This document shows, one piece after another, positions 24,282 through 34,054 of a stretch of 49,327 nt of DNA. Numbering within the stretch: position 1 is the first letter of the stretch; each line of letters begins with the position of its first letter. The position numbers were made by a program, and so were the translations under genes. Under the pieces are notes generated by a model. That model was not told the origin of the DNA and searched no databases. It saw nothing but the letters and a program-made list of their open reading frames with translations. Source of the DNA: Streptomyces mutomycini (GTDB lineage: Bacteria; Actinomycetota; Actinomycetes; Streptomycetales; Streptomycetaceae); NCBI RefSeq assembly GCF_001700505.1, contig NZ_MAPV01000098.1:1-49327 (forward strand), in the 5' to 3' direction.

Positions 24282-24379
24282 CTTCGGGCTCCTGGTTTCT
24301 GCGTCATACGTCTTCGGGCCTGCTGGACGGTGTGGTGCCGGTACCGCGCCCCGGGAGGCGCACCCGGCCGCACAGCCGG

Positions 24380-24426
24380 AAAAAACGCCGGTCCCGGCGC
24401 CCGTTGGAGGGCGTCGGGAACCGGCG
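24380..24426 (-). terminator. Intrinsic terminator after rpmE
   Basis: On the minus strand, 10 bases after the rpmE stop, a long stem pairs 24409-24426 with 24386-24402 (about 16 pairs with one bulge, loop near 24403-24408). It is followed by six U residues (24385-24380). This separates rpmE from prfA. Confidence 0.9.
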
Positions 24427-24436
24427 CAGTGGCTCG

Positions 24437-24661
24437 CTACTTGCTGGCGGAGCCGGCAGCCTTGCCGAAGCGGGCCTCGAAGCGGGCCACGCGGCCGCCG
24501 GTGTCGAGGATCTTCTGCTTGCCCGTGTAGAACGGGTGGCACTCGGAGCAGACGTCGGCGCGGATGGCGCCGCCGTCGAGGGTGCTCCGGGTGGTGAACG
24601 ACGCACCACAGGTGCAGCTGACCTGCGTCTCGACGTACTGGGGGTGAATCTCGCGCTTCAA
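24437..24661 (-). CDS. rpmE: Ribosomal protein bL31, zinc-binding form
   Basis: This 74-residue large-subunit protein has four Cys in two pairs (CTC near residues 16-18 and CSEC near 37-40), marking the zinc-binding C+ type of L31. The TTG start at 24661 is preferred because AGGAG lies six bases upstream and gives the family N terminus LKREIHPQY. It has its own terminator downstream. Streptomyces usually also has a zinc-free paralogue controlled by Zur; that gene is not in this window. Confidence 0.95.
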   Translation of the reverse strand: MKREIHPQYVETQVSCTCGASFTTRSTLDGGAIRADVCSECHPFYTGKQKILDTGGRVARFEARFGKAAGSASK

Positions 24662-24860
24662 GGTGTCTCCTAGTATCGGGAGGGCTCCGGGTCGTACGCG
24701 CGGATTGCGCGTCCGTGAACCGGGACCGACGTACCAGTCTGCCAGGACCGGCCGTATCTCCCAAAACGAGGACCCGGCCGTGTGTATTCCCGTGCGTACG
24801 GGGAACGTTCCGCGACCGTTCGGTGACGGAAGACCCACGGAAGGCAGACGGAAGGTGCTG

Positions 24861-25964
24861 CTACCGGACGACTTCTCCGGCCCCGCCCTTGTCGCCGGCG
24901 GACTTCGCCGTGGCGGACTCCGGGATCGGCCTGTCCTGCTTGAGCGCCGCCCAGACCTGCGCGTCGGCCTTCTTCTGCGGCAGCACGCGGTTCGGGTCCT
25001 GGGGGTCGTACTCCACGGGCAGCGTGACCATGTCGACGTTCTTCGAGCCGAGGCCCTTGAGCCCGTTCGCGAAGCCGGTCAGCTTGTTGACGGAGGCCAG
25101 TTCGGAGTCGGTGGTGACGGTCTTCGTCGCGGTGTCGGCGAGTCCGAAGAGGGTCTTCGGGTCCGAGAACACCCCGACGCTCTTGGCCTGGTCCATCAGC
25201 GCCTTCACGAACGCCTGCTGGAGCTGGATGCGGCCGAGGTCACTGCCGTCGCCGACGCTGTGGCGCGTACGGACGAGGCCGAGCGACTGCTCCCCGCTCA
25301 GGGTGTGGGTGCCGGGCTTCAGCGCGAGATGGCTGTCGGGGTCGTCGATCGCCTGCGAGGTGGTGATCCTCACGCCGCCCAGCTCGTCGATGAGCTTCTT
25401 GAACCCGGTGAAGTCGACCTCGACGTAGTGATCCATGCGGATGCCGGACATCGACTCCACGGTCTTCACCGCGCAGGCGGGCCCGCCGACCTCGTAGGCG
25501 GTGTTGAACATCGTCTGCTGCTCCGAGCCGACCTGTTCACCGGTCGTGTCGCTCGTGCAGGCGGGACGGTCGACGAGGGTGTCGCGCGGGACCGAGACCA
25601 CGCTCGCGGAGGTGTGGCCCTCGTTGACGTGGACGATCATCGCGGTGTCCGCCCGCGCGGACCCCTCATCGGCGCCGTACTCCGCGTTGGCGCCCGAGCG
25701 GGAGTCCGATCCCAGCACCAGGATGTCCTGCGATCCGTTGTCCACGTCGTCGGGGCGCTCGGCTCCGAGGGCGGCGTCGATGTCGACGCCCTTCAGATTG
25801 CCGTTGAGCGTGAAGTAGGCGTAACCGAGCCCGGAACCTCCGACGACCACCAGGGCGGCGGCGCCCCAGAGGGCGGTCCTCTTCACCCTGCGGGCCCTCG
25901 GTGGCTTCCTCCGGCGGCTGCCGGTGCCACGTATTCGGCCGGTGCCCCTGCTCTGTTCGCTCAT
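24861..25964 (-). CDS. LCP (LytR-CpsA-Psr) family cell-wall glycopolymer transferase
   Basis: This 367-residue protein has a basic cytoplasmic N terminus, one membrane helix (about 32-54), and an extracytoplasmic LCP domain (about 78-235). The conserved LVLGSDSR, the Arg/Asp of [14 protein letters not shown], and the late [19 protein letters not shown] motif are all present. LCP proteins move polymers such as teichoic or teichuronic acids from undecaprenyl carriers to peptidoglycan. A C-terminal tail of about 130 residues follows. The acceptor polymer cannot be told from sequence. Confidence 0.92.
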   Translation of the reverse strand: MSEQSRGTGRIRGTGSRRRKPPRARRVKRTALWGAAALVVVGGSGLGYAYFTLNGNLKGVDIDAALGAERPDDVDNGSQDILVLGSDSRSGANAEYGADEGSARADTAMIVHVNEGHTSASVVSVPRDTLVDRPACTSDTTGEQVGSEQQTMFNTAYEVGGPACAVKTVESMSGIRMDHYVEVDFTGFKKLIDELGGVRITTSQAIDDPDSHLALKPGTHTLSGEQSLGLVRTRHSVGDGSDLGRIQLQQAFVKALMDQAKSVGVFSDPKTLFGLADTATKTVTTDSELASVNKLTGFANGLKGLGSKNVDMVTLPVEYDPQDPNRVLPQKKADAQVWAALKQDRPIPESATAKSAGDKGGAGEVVR

Positions 25965-26420
25965 GCGCTGCCTCTTCCGCTTCTCGCTCCTACCCCCTGC
26001 CGTGGTGCACGGGCGTGGTCTCCGGCGTCACTCGGTGGGACGACCGGAGCAGCGAGAAGCGTTGCACAGCGGGCTGAGGCCCCAGCCGGGCGGCGAGGGC
26101 CTCGCAAGGAGCGGGTGAGCACGCCGGCAACCCGGCCCCCACCTGGTGTTTCACGCCTGCGGGCGGCGACCGTTCCGGTCGGTGCGGGCCGCGGGGCGTG
26201 TGGCAAAGATCGCACGCCGGGGACTTCCGTCGCTCCCGGCCGGGCCGGTACCCCGAAGGCGGCCGGGGGCCCTCCGACCGGAGCCGCGTCGCGGCCTGCG
26301 CCCTCACAGCAGGTGCACGGATCCGCCCGGGCCCGCGCCGGAGCGCCGGGTCCCGTCCGTCCGCACGGGCCACAACCCATTCCGCCGACGGGCGGCGGCG
26401 GCTGATGGCCCGTCACGACG
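25965..26420. other. Intergenic region between the LCP gene and rho, no gene seen
   Basis: About 456 bases lie upstream of the LCP gene and beyond the rho terminator. Several open frames cross it on both strands but none has a family match, a ribosome site or a plausible protein composition. It probably holds the LCP promoter, which I cannot locate. Confidence 0.5.
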
Positions 26421-26450
26421 GATGCCCCGCCACTTTCGTGACGGGGCATC
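26421..26450 (-). terminator. Hairpin terminator after rho
   Basis: GATGCCCCG (26421-26429) pairs with CGGGGCATC (26442-26450). An inner CAC/GTG extension closes a TTTC loop. It lies 24 bases beyond the rho stop on the minus strand. No U-run follows, which is common for Streptomyces terminators. Confidence 0.75.
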
Positions 26451-26474
26451 AGCCGTAGGTGCGACGCGGCGACG

Positions 26475-28538
26475 TCAGTCGTTGCTGCCGTTGCCCGGCG
26501 TCGTCTTCTGGATCTGGAGCAGGAACTCCGCGTTGGACTGCGTCTTCTTCATGCGGTCCAGCAGCAGCTCGATGGCCTGCTGCTGGTCGAGGGCGTGAAG
26601 CACCCGGCGCAGCTTCCAGACCACGGCCAACTCGTCGGTGCCCAGGAGGATCTCTTCCTTACGGGTGCTGGACGCGTCGACGTCCACCGCCGGGAAGATG
26701 CGCTTGTCCGAGAGCTTCCGGTCGAGCTTGAGCTCCATGTTGCCGGTGCCCTTGAACTCCTCGAAGATCACCTCGTCCATGCGCGAGCCGGTCTCGACGA
26801 GGGCGGTCGCCAGGATGGTCAGCGAGCCGCCGTCCTCGATGTTCCGCGCCGCACCGAAGAAGCGCTTCGGCGGGTAGAGCGCGGTCGAGTCGACACCACC
26901 GGACAGGATGCGGCCTGAGGCCGGCGCCGCCAGGTTGTAGGCGCGGCCCAGACGGGTGATCGAGTCCAGCAGGACCACCACGTCGTGCCCCAGCTCCACG
27001 AGGCGCTTCGCACGCTCGATGGCGAGCTCGGCGACCGTGGTGTGGTCCTCGGCGGGACGGTCGAAGGTCGAGGAGATGACCTCGCCCTTCACCGACCGCT
27101 GCATGTCGGTGACCTCTTCCGGACGCTCGTCGACCAGGACGACCATCAGGTGGCACTCGGGGCTGTTGACCGTGATCGCGTTGGCGATGGCCTGCAGGAT
27201 CATGGTCTTACCGGTCTTCGGCGGGGCCACGATCAGGCCTCGCTGGCCCTTGCCGATCGGGGCGACCATGTCGATGATCCGGGTGGTCAGGACGTTGGAG
27301 TCGGTCTCCAGGCGGAGCCGGTCCTGCGGGTACAGCGGGGTCAGCTTCTGGAACTCCGGGCGACCGCGGCCGCTCTCCGGCGCCATGCCGTTGACGGAGT
27401 CGAGACGGACCAGCGCGTTGAACTTCTCGCGGCGCTCGCCGTCCTTGGGCTGGCGCACCGCACCGGTGACGTGGTCACCCTTGCGCAGGCCGTTCTTGCG
27501 GACCTGGGCGAGCGAGACGTACACGTCGTTCGGGCCCGGCAGGTAGCCGGAGGTCCGGATGAACGCGTAGTTGTCGAGAATGTCGAGGATGCCCGCGACG
27601 GGGATCAGGACGTCGTCGTCGGCGACCTGGACGTCGGTCGCGAAGTCGTCGCGGCCACGACGGCCACGGCGGTCGCGGTAACGGCCGCGACGGCCGCGAC
27701 GGCCGCCCTCGTCGTCGTAACCGTCGTCCTGCTGGCCGCCGCCCTGCGGGCCCTGGCCCTGGTTCTGGCCGCCGCCCTGCTGACCCTGGCCCTGGCTCTG
27801 CCCCTGGCCCTGGCGGCGCCCGCCGCCCTGCTGGCCCTGGTCGTCGCCCTTGCCGCGGCGGTCGCGCTGGCGGTCCCGGCGGTCACCGCGGTCACGGTCC
27901 TGGCGGTCGCGACGGCCGTCCTGGCGGTCGCCGCGGCGGCCCTCGGCGGTGTCGGCGGCGGACTCGGCCTTCGCGTCGGCCTTCGCCTCGCCGCGCTCGT
28001 CGGCGCGGTCCTGACGGCTCTCGCCCTTCGGCTCGGCCTGCGCCTCAGCCTTGGACTCGGCCTTGGTGTCGGGGCTGCCCGCCTGCGCGGTCGCCCGGCG
28101 ACGACGGCGCTCGCCCGCAGGCTGCTCGTCGCTGGCCGGCTGCCCGGGAATGTCGATCTGCTGCTGGGCGGCGGCCTTGTCGGCGGCCGGCGCGGCAGCG
28201 GTCTCGTCACCCGTGCGCGTCTTGGACGTGGCGCGGCGCTTCGGCTTGCTCCCGGCGTCCGCACCGGCGGACTCGGCGGCCTTGGGGGCGGGCGCGGAGG
28301 ATCCTCCGGCCTGCGCCTCCTTGATGACCTCGATCAGCTGGCTCTTGCGCATACGCGCGGTTCCCCTGATGCCGAGGCCGGACGCGACCTGCTGCAGCTC
28401 GGCCAGGACCATGCCATCGAGGCCGGTGCCGGAGCGGCGGCGCCGTGCGGTGGTGCCAGTGGCAGCACCTTCGGCGGGCACGGAGCTGTCGACGTTCTTG
28501 TCGGCAGTCACGCCCATCAGATCGGTGGTGTCGCTCAC
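26475..28538 (-). CDS. rho: Transcription termination factor Rho with large actinobacterial insert
   Basis: This 687-residue hexameric RNA helicase releases RNA polymerase from untranslated RNA. Order: Rho-N helical domain (about 38-75, [15 protein letters not shown]); a low-complexity insert (about 76-300) first Ala/Glu/Lys-rich, then repeats of RRDRQDRD and QGQGQQGGG types; the cold-shock-like RNA-binding domain ([21 protein letters not shown] split over that region); and the RecA motor with P-loop APPKTGKT and Walker [18 protein letters not shown]. coli Rho has 419 residues. The GTG at 28538 has AAGGA upstream. It is followed by its own hairpin. Confidence 0.97.
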   Translation of the reverse strand: MSDTTDLMGVTADKNVDSSVPAEGAATGTTARRRRSGTGLDGMVLAELQQVASGLGIRGTARMRKSQLIEVIKEAQAGGSSAPAPKAAESAGADAGSKPKRRATSKTRTGDETAAAPAADKAAAQQQIDIPGQPASDEQPAGERRRRRATAQAGSPDTKAESKAEAQAEPKGESRQDRADERGEAKADAKAESAADTAEGRRGDRQDGRRDRQDRDRGDRRDRQRDRRGKGDDQGQQGGGRRQGQGQSQGQGQQGGGQNQGQGPQGGGQQDDGYDDEGGRRGRRGRYRDRRGRRGRDDFATDVQVADDDVLIPVAGILDILDNYAFIRTSGYLPGPNDVYVSLAQVRKNGLRKGDHVTGAVRQPKDGERREKFNALVRLDSVNGMAPESGRGRPEFQKLTPLYPQDRLRLETDSNVLTTRIIDMVAPIGKGQRGLIVAPPKTGKTMILQAIANAITVNSPECHLMVVLVDERPEEVTDMQRSVKGEVISSTFDRPAEDHTTVAELAIERAKRLVELGHDVVVLLDSITRLGRAYNLAAPASGRILSGGVDSTALYPPKRFFGAARNIEDGGSLTILATALVETGSRMDEVIFEEFKGTGNMELKLDRKLSDKRIFPAVDVDASSTRKEEILLGTDELAVVWKLRRVLHALDQQQAIELLLDRMKKTQSNAEFLLQIQKTTPGNGSND

Positions 28539-28926
28539 GAAGGGTCCTTCCCTGGAGCGGACGTCGGCCTTCTGGCTCGGCGACCGGTTGTGCTGTCCGA
28601 CTGCGGTCTGTCGATCGTGTCGATCTCGGACCTTGCCGGGGCGGTGGTCCGCCGGGTACGGCGGAGAGACGAATGTGCGGGGTTCCGGCGCGAGATCCCC
28701 CTGCTCGGCCCACTCCTGGACGAGCAAGAGGGTGTCGTGCCGGTTCCGGAGCGTGCTCGACAGCTCAGGCAGGCTGCTCAGGCAGTCGGGGAGGCTCACG
28801 GAAGAGTGGTGGTCCCGGAGCGGGACACGAAGCAACGCGCCACGAAGACGTCGATTGCTGACTTGAGGTTAACACTACCGGCTCCAACAAACATTCCCCC
28901 TCTCTTGCACCGGCAATCACGTGCGA
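28539..28926 (-). promoter_or_regulatory. Leader and promoter region of rho, 388 bases
   Basis: The region from the rho start to the thrB stop has no recognisable gene. An open frame continues upstream of the rho GTG, but its composition is unlike Rho. The stretch 28862-28920 is AT-richer and is the likely promoter area, leaving an untranslated leader of roughly 300 bases. A long leader fits Rho autoregulation as known in other bacteria; that is inference. Confidence 0.4.
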
Positions 28927-29844
28927 TTACGCAGCGAGCGGCAGCACGCTCGCACCGGCGGCGTCGAGGGCGAGCCTGTTCGCGGCCCAGCCCTCACCCG
29001 CCAGCCGGGCGACCTTGTCGGCCGAGCCCTCGTCCGTCAGCGCGAGCACGGTGGGCCCCGCACCGGAGATGACGGCGGCGACGCCGTCGGCACGCAGCCG
29101 GTTCACCAGCTCCACGCTCTGCGGCATCGCGGGCCCCCGGTATTCCTGGTGGATCCGGTCCTCCGTGGCGGCGAGCAGCAGTTCGGGGCGCCGGCTCAGG
29201 GCCTCGACGAGCAGGGCCGCACGGCCGGCGTTGGCCGCGGCGTCCACATGGGGGACGGTGCGCGGCAGGAGGCCGCGGGCGGTCTCGGTCAGCACCGGGG
29301 TGGCGGGGACAAAGACCACGGGGACGACGGAGTCCGCGGGATCCATCCGGATCGCCTTGGCGGCGCCCCCGTCCATCCAGGCCAGGGTGAAGCCGCCCAG
29401 GAGGCACGCGGCGACGTTGTCGGGGTGCCCCTCGATCTCGGTGGCCAGCTCCAGCAGCGCGGCGTCGTCGAGACGGGCCTCGCCGCCCGTCGTCACGGCG
29501 CGGGCGGCGACGATCCCGGCGCAGATGGCGGCGGACGAGGAGCCCAGGCCGCGGCCGTGCGGGATGCGGTTGGCGCAGACGATCTCCAGGCCGCGGGGCT
29601 GCCCCCCGAGCAGGTCGAAGGCCGTCCGCAGGGAGCGTACGAGCAGGTGGTTCTCGTCGCGGGGCAGCGTCTCGGCGCCCTCACCCGCGATGTCGATGTG
29701 CAGCCCGGAATCGGCGACCCGGACGACGACGTCGTCGTAGAGCCCCAGCGAGAGGCCGAGGGCATCGAAACCCGGGCCCAGATTGGCGCTGGTTGCGGGG
29801 ACGCGCACCCGGACGGCGGCGGCTCGGAACGCGGGACCGGCCAT
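28927..29844 (-). CDS. thrB: Homoserine kinase
   Basis: This 305-residue GHMP-family kinase phosphorylates L-homoserine for threonine synthesis. The N-terminal VRVPATSANLGPGFDALG, the ATP-binding loop PHGRGLGSSSAAICAG and the C-terminal SGAGPTVLAL motif are complete. The ATG at 29844 has GGAAGAG about a dozen bases upstream. It follows thrC by 266 bases, a gap that includes a hairpin, so it may have its own promoter in addition to read-through. Confidence 0.96.
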   Translation of the reverse strand: MAGPAFRAAAVRVRVPATSANLGPGFDALGLSLGLYDDVVVRVADSGLHIDIAGEGAETLPRDENHLLVRSLRTAFDLLGGQPRGLEIVCANRIPHGRGLGSSSAAICAGIVAARAVTTGGEARLDDAALLELATEIEGHPDNVAACLLGGFTLAWMDGGAAKAIRMDPADSVVPVVFVPATPVLTETARGLLPRTVPHVDAAANAGRAALLVEALSRRPELLLAATEDRIHQEYRGPAMPQSVELVNRLRADGVAAVISGAGPTVLALTDEGSADKVARLAGEGWAANRLALDAAGASVLPLAA

Positions 29845-30072
29845 CGGTTGGACGACTCTTCCTGTACGGCGGCGGGGATGTTGTGCGGGGTGTTTCGAAC
29901 GAGCGTGGGGTGCCCTTGTGCGGAGGACCGAGGCCCGGCGGACACGGCGCCCGCAGCGCCGCGGCGGATGCGGCGGGGTGGGTTTGACCACAGCTTATCG
30001 AAGGAAGGTTCTGTCGCGACATAGGGCGCACAGGAGGCGCACGATGCGTGTCGCACACCTCCCATGCGCTCT

Positions 30073-30089
30073 CCGCCCCGAAAGGGCGG
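30073..30089 (-). terminator. Short hairpin after thrC
   Basis: CCGCCC and GGGCGG pair around a five-base loop, 21 bases past the thrC stop on the minus strand. There is no U-run, so termination may be partial, allowing read-through to thrB. Confidence 0.45.
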
Positions 30090-30110
30090 TTGAGCTGCGG
30101 CAAGGAGCCG

Positions 30111-31181
30111 CTACGCGAGGCCCAGCCGCTCGGCCGCGGCCACCGCGTCGACCGGGACCGTGACCGGCTGCGGGGCACCCGCGACGGCCCAGTCGGGGTC
30201 CTTCAGGCCGTTGCCCGTGACGGTGCAGACGATCTTCTGGCCGGGGTCGACCTTGCCCTCTTCTGCGGCCTTGAGCAGACCGGCCACGGACGCGGCCGAT
30301 GCGGGCTCGACGAAGACGCCCTCCTGGGAGGCCAGCAGGCGGTACGCCGAGAGGATCTGACGGTCCGTCACATCGTCGATGAAGCCGCCCGATTCGTCCC
30401 GGGCGTCCAGCGCGAACTGCCAGGACGCCGGGTTGCCGATACGGATCGCGGTGGCGATGGTCGCCGGGTCCTTGACGATCTCGCCACGGACGATCGGCGC
30501 GGAACCGGACGCCTGGAAGCCCCACATGCGCGGAGTGTGCGTGGAGATCCCGTCCCCGGCGTACTCCTTGTAGCCCTTCCAGTAGGCCGTGATGTTGCCC
30601 GCGTTGCCCACCGGCAGGACATGGATGTCAGGGGCGTCGCCGAGCGCGTCGACGATCTCGAACGCGGCGGTCTTCTGGCCCTCGATCCGGACCGGGTTGA
30701 CCGAATTGACCAGCGCCACCGGGTAGTTGTCCGAGAGGCTGCGGGCCAGGGTCAGGCAGTCGTCGAAGTTGCCGTCGACCTGGAGGATCTTCGCTCCGTG
30801 GACGAGCGCCTGCCCCATCTTGCCGAGCGCGATCTTGCCCTGCGGCACGAGGACGGCGCAGACCATGCCCGCCCGCACGGCGTACGCGGCGGCGGAGGCG
30901 GAGGTGTTGCCGGTGGAGGCGCAGATGACGGCCTGCGCACCCTCCTCCTTGGCCCGGGTGATCGCCATGGTCATGCCGCGGTCCTTGAACGACCCGGTGG
31001 GGTTGGCGCCCTCGACCTTGAGGTGCACCTCGCAGCCCGTGCGCTCGGAGAGGACCTGCGCCGGAACGAGCGGCGTACCGCCCTCACGAAGGGTGACGAC
31101 GGGCGTCGTGCTCGTGACCGGAAGACGGTCCCGGTACTCCTCGATGATGCCGCGCCACTGGTGGGTGCCCTTGCTGGTCAT
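30111..31181 (-). CDS. thrC: Threonine synthase
   Basis: This 356-residue fold type II PLP enzyme converts O-phosphohomoserine to threonine. The PLP Lys is in [11 protein letters not shown]. The phosphate-binding loop is VGNAGNIT and the substrate loop [14 protein letters not shown] is ASTGNTSAS. It is the short form found in actinobacteria, starting six bases after the hom stop. The ATG at 31181 lies in the hom-thrC junction, so the two are co-transcribed. Confidence 0.97.
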   Translation of the reverse strand: MTSKGTHQWRGIIEEYRDRLPVTSTTPVVTLREGGTPLVPAQVLSERTGCEVHLKVEGANPTGSFKDRGMTMAITRAKEEGAQAVICASTGNTSASAAAYAVRAGMVCAVLVPQGKIALGKMGQALVHGAKILQVDGNFDDCLTLARSLSDNYPVALVNSVNPVRIEGQKTAAFEIVDALGDAPDIHVLPVGNAGNITAYWKGYKEYAGDGISTHTPRMWGFQASGSAPIVRGEIVKDPATIATAIRIGNPASWQFALDARDESGGFIDDVTDRQILSAYRLLASQEGVFVEPASAASVAGLLKAAEEGKVDPGQKIVCTVTGNGLKDPDWAVAGAPQPVTVPVDAVAAAERLGLA

Positions 31182-31187
31182 GGGTCC

Positions 31188-32540
31188 TTACTCCCCTTCA
31201 ACACGCATGATGCTGGCGACACCGCGCACGGTGTCCAGCTTGCGGAGCGCTTCGACGGTCCCGGAGAGGGCGGCGTCGGGCGCGCGGTGGGTGACGACGA
31301 CGAGGGATGCCTCGCCGTCTCCGCCCACCCGTCGCCCGCCGCCACCCTGCTCGATGGCAACTCCGTCGCCGCTGCCCGATTGTCGGCTCTTCTGTCGGAC
31401 CGTATCGATGGATACGCCCTGTTCGGCGAAGACCGTCGCGACCTGGGCGAGTACGCCAGGCTTGTCGGCCACGTCGAGACTGATGTGGTATCGCGTCACG
31501 ACGTCGCCCATGGGGCTGACCGGCAGACGCGTGTACGCGGACTCACCGGGGCCGGTGGCCTCGCCGATGATGTTGCGGCACACGGCGACCAGGTCGCCCA
31601 GGACCGCGGACGCGGTCGGGGCGCCACCCGCGCCGGGACCGTAGAACATCAGCTGCCCGGCCGCCTCGGCCTCGACGAAGACAGCGTTGTACGCCTCGCG
31701 GACGGAGGCCAGCGGGTGGCTGAGCGGGATCATCGCGGGATGCACGCGGGCGGTGACGGACCTGCCGTCGGACGCGCGCTCGCAGATGGCGAGGAGCTTG
31801 ACGGTGCAGCCCATCCGCCGGGCGGAGGCGATGTCGGCGGCGGTGACCTCCGTGATGCCCTCGCGGTGCACCTCGCCGATCTTGACGCGGGTGTGGAAGG
31901 CGATCCCGGCGAGGATGGCGGCCTTCGCGGCGGCGTCGAAGCCCTCGACGTCGGCGGTCGGGTCGGCCTCGGCGTACCCGAGGGCGGTGGCCTCGTCGAG
32001 CGCTTCGGAGTATCCGGCGCCGCTCGTGTCCATCCTGTCGAGGATGAAGTTGGTCGTGCCGTTGACGATGCCGAGCACCCGGTTGACCTTGTCCCCCGCG
32101 AGGGACTCGCGCAGGGGACGTACGAGCGGGATCGCGCCCGCCACGGCGGCCTCGTAGTAGAGGTCCCTGCCGTACCTCTCGGCGGCGGCGTGGAGCGCGG
32201 AGCCGTCCTCGGCGAGCAGCGCCTTGTTGGCCGAGACGACGCCCGCGCCGTGTTCGAAGGCGGTGGTGATGAGCGTGCGGGCGGGCTCGATGCCCCCGAT
32301 GACCTCGATGACGACGTCGATGTCGCCCCGTTTGACCAGGGCGGTCGCATCGGTGGTGATCAGCGCGGGGTCGATGCCCTCGCGCACCTTGGATGGCCGG
32401 CGGACGGCGACACCGGCGAGCTCGACCGGCGCACCGATGCGCGCGGCGAGGTCGTCGGCGTGCGTCGTCATGATGCGCGCCACCTCTGAGCCGACCACTC
32501 CACAGCCCAGCAGCGCCACCTTCAGCGGACGCGTACGCAT
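31188..32540 (-). CDS. hom: Homoserine dehydrogenase with C-terminal ACT domain
   Basis: This 450-residue enzyme reduces aspartate semialdehyde to homoserine. The nucleotide fold carries LLGCGVVGSEVA. The catalytic domain includes GIVNGTTNFIL and YAEADPTADVEG. An ACT domain (about 360-450) mediates threonine feedback. A Gly-rich insert (about residues 386-411, including GGGGRRVGGDGE) interrupts the ACT domain between its first strands. Two adjacent ATG codons (32543, 32540) are possible starts, both behind GAGG. It is followed six bases later by thrC. Confidence 0.96.
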   Translation of the reverse strand: MRTRPLKVALLGCGVVGSEVARIMTTHADDLAARIGAPVELAGVAVRRPSKVREGIDPALITTDATALVKRGDIDVVIEVIGGIEPARTLITTAFEHGAGVVSANKALLAEDGSALHAAAERYGRDLYYEAAVAGAIPLVRPLRESLAGDKVNRVLGIVNGTTNFILDRMDTSGAGYSEALDEATALGYAEADPTADVEGFDAAAKAAILAGIAFHTRVKIGEVHREGITEVTAADIASARRMGCTVKLLAICERASDGRSVTARVHPAMIPLSHPLASVREAYNAVFVEAEAAGQLMFYGPGAGGAPTASAVLGDLVAVCRNIIGEATGPGESAYTRLPVSPMGDVVTRYHISLDVADKPGVLAQVATVFAEQGVSIDTVRQKSRQSGSGDGVAIEQGGGGRRVGGDGEASLVVVTHRAPDAALSGTVEALRKLDTVRGVASIMRVEGE

Positions 32541-32589
32541 CATCCGACCTCGTTTCTCATACTTCTGATGTGTGGACCAGTCTCACTCA

Positions 32590-32618
32590 CCGGACGGGGG
32601 TTTCTGCCACCCGTCCGG
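32590..32618 (-). promoter_or_regulatory. Hairpin between lysA and hom
   Basis: CCGGACGGG (32590-32598) pairs perfectly with CCCGTCCGG (32610-32618) around an 11-base loop in the 98-base lysA-hom gap. On the plus strand it is followed by ATTTT; on the transcribed minus strand there is no U-run. It may attenuate or stabilise the lysA-hom transcript. Confidence 0.5.
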
Positions 32619-32638
32619 ATTTTGAGATGTGAATTTCA

Positions 32639-34030
32639 TCAGCCGACATCGAGACGCAGGAGATCTTCCTCCGTCTCACGCCGGACGATGACCCGCGCCT
32701 GACCGTCGCGCACAGCGACGACGGGCGGGCGCAGGGCGTGGTTGTAGTTGCTCGCCATGGAACGGCAGTAGGCGCCGGTGGCGGGCACCGCGATCAGGTC
32801 GCCGGGCGCCAGGTCGGCCGGCAGGAACGCGTCCTTGACCACGATGTCGCCGCTCTCGCAGTGCTTGCCGACCACGCGTACGAGCATGGGCTCGGCCTCG
32901 GAGGTGCGTGAGACGAGGGCGACGCTGTACTCGGCGTCGTACAGCGCGGTGCGGATGTTGTCCGACATGCCGCCGTCGACGCTCACGTACGTCCGCAGGC
33001 CTTCGAGGGGCTTGATGGTGCCGACCTCGTACAGCGTGAACGCGGTGGGGCCGACGATCGCGCGGCCCGGCTCGACGGAGATGCGCGGGGTCCGCAGACC
33101 GGCCGACTCGCACTCGCGGGTCACGATGTCGCCGAGCGCCTTGGCGATCTCGTGCGGCTCGCTGGGGTCGTCGTCGGAGGTGTACGCGATTCCGAGGCCG
33201 CCGCCGAGGTCGATCTCGGGGAGCTCGACGCCGTGCTCGTCGCGGACCTCGGCGAGCAGCTGGACCACGCGCCGCGCGGAGACCTCGAAGCCGGCCATGT
33301 CGAAGATCTGCGAGCCGATGTGCGAGTGGATGCCGATGAGCTCCAGACCGTCCAGGGTGAGCGCCCTGCGGACCGCCTCCGCCGCCTGTCCGTCCGCCAG
33401 CGCGATGCCGAACTTCTGGTCCTCGTGCGCGGTGGCGATGAACTCGTGGGTGTGGGCCTCGACCCCGACCGTGACGCGGATCTGGACCCGCTGGCGCGTG
33501 CCGAGCCGCTGGGCGATGTGCGAGACCCGGGCGATCTCCTGGAAGGAGTCGAGCACGATGCGTCCGACGCCCGCCTCGACGGCCCGCTCGATCTCGGCGA
33601 CGGTCTTGTTGTTGCCGTGGAAGGCGATGCGCTCGGCGGGCATTCCGGCGCCCAGGGCGGTGGTCAGCTCGCCGCCGGAGCAGACGTCCAGATTCAGCCC
33701 CTCCTCCTTGAGCCAGCGCACCACGGCGCGCGACAGGAAGGCCTTCCCGGCGTAGAACACATCGGCTTCCGTCCCGAAGGCGTCCGCCCAGGCACGGCAG
33801 CGCGCCCGGAAGTCGGACTCGTCCAGGAAGTACGCCGGTGTGCCGAACTCCTCGGCCAGCCGGGCGACTTCGATCCCTCCGACGGTGAGCGCACCGTCGG
33901 CGTCACGGGTGACGGTGCGGGACCAGACCTTCGGGTCGAGCTCGTTGAGGTCGGTGGCCGGGGCGCTGTAGTGGCCCTCGGGGAGGACGTCGGCGTGACG
34001 GGGTCCGGCGGGGTGGGCGGATCGGCTCAT
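32639..34030 (-). CDS. lysA: Diaminopimelate decarboxylase
   Basis: This 463-residue PLP enzyme of the alanine-racemase fold makes lysine from meso-diaminopimelate. The PLP Lys is in VFYAGKAFLSR (about residue 95). HGNNKT, the GGGLGIAY phosphate loop, SVEPGRAIVG and the partner-subunit Cys in KHCESGDIV are present. It starts 24 bases after the ArgS-like gene, and hom follows. Linkage of lysA, hom and thrC places the two branches from aspartate semialdehyde together. Confidence 0.97.
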   Translation of the reverse strand: MSRSAHPAGPRHADVLPEGHYSAPATDLNELDPKVWSRTVTRDADGALTVGGIEVARLAEEFGTPAYFLDESDFRARCRAWADAFGTEADVFYAGKAFLSRAVVRWLKEEGLNLDVCSGGELTTALGAGMPAERIAFHGNNKTVAEIERAVEAGVGRIVLDSFQEIARVSHIAQRLGTRQRVQIRVTVGVEAHTHEFIATAHEDQKFGIALADGQAAEAVRRALTLDGLELIGIHSHIGSQIFDMAGFEVSARRVVQLLAEVRDEHGVELPEIDLGGGLGIAYTSDDDPSEPHEIAKALGDIVTRECESAGLRTPRISVEPGRAIVGPTAFTLYEVGTIKPLEGLRTYVSVDGGMSDNIRTALYDAEYSVALVSRTSEAEPMLVRVVGKHCESGDIVVKDAFLPADLAPGDLIAVPATGAYCRSMASNYNHALRPPVVAVRDGQARVIVRRETEEDLLRLDVG

Positions 34031-34054
34031 CGTTCTGCTCTGCTCTCTCGGTTC

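Noticed and set aside
26985..29072. Very long open frame on the plus strand opposite rho and thrB
   Set aside because: Its product is low-complexity Leu/Ala/Val/Arg, a mirror of the repetitive rho insert. High-GC genes often leave open antisense frames; rho on the other strand explains the region.
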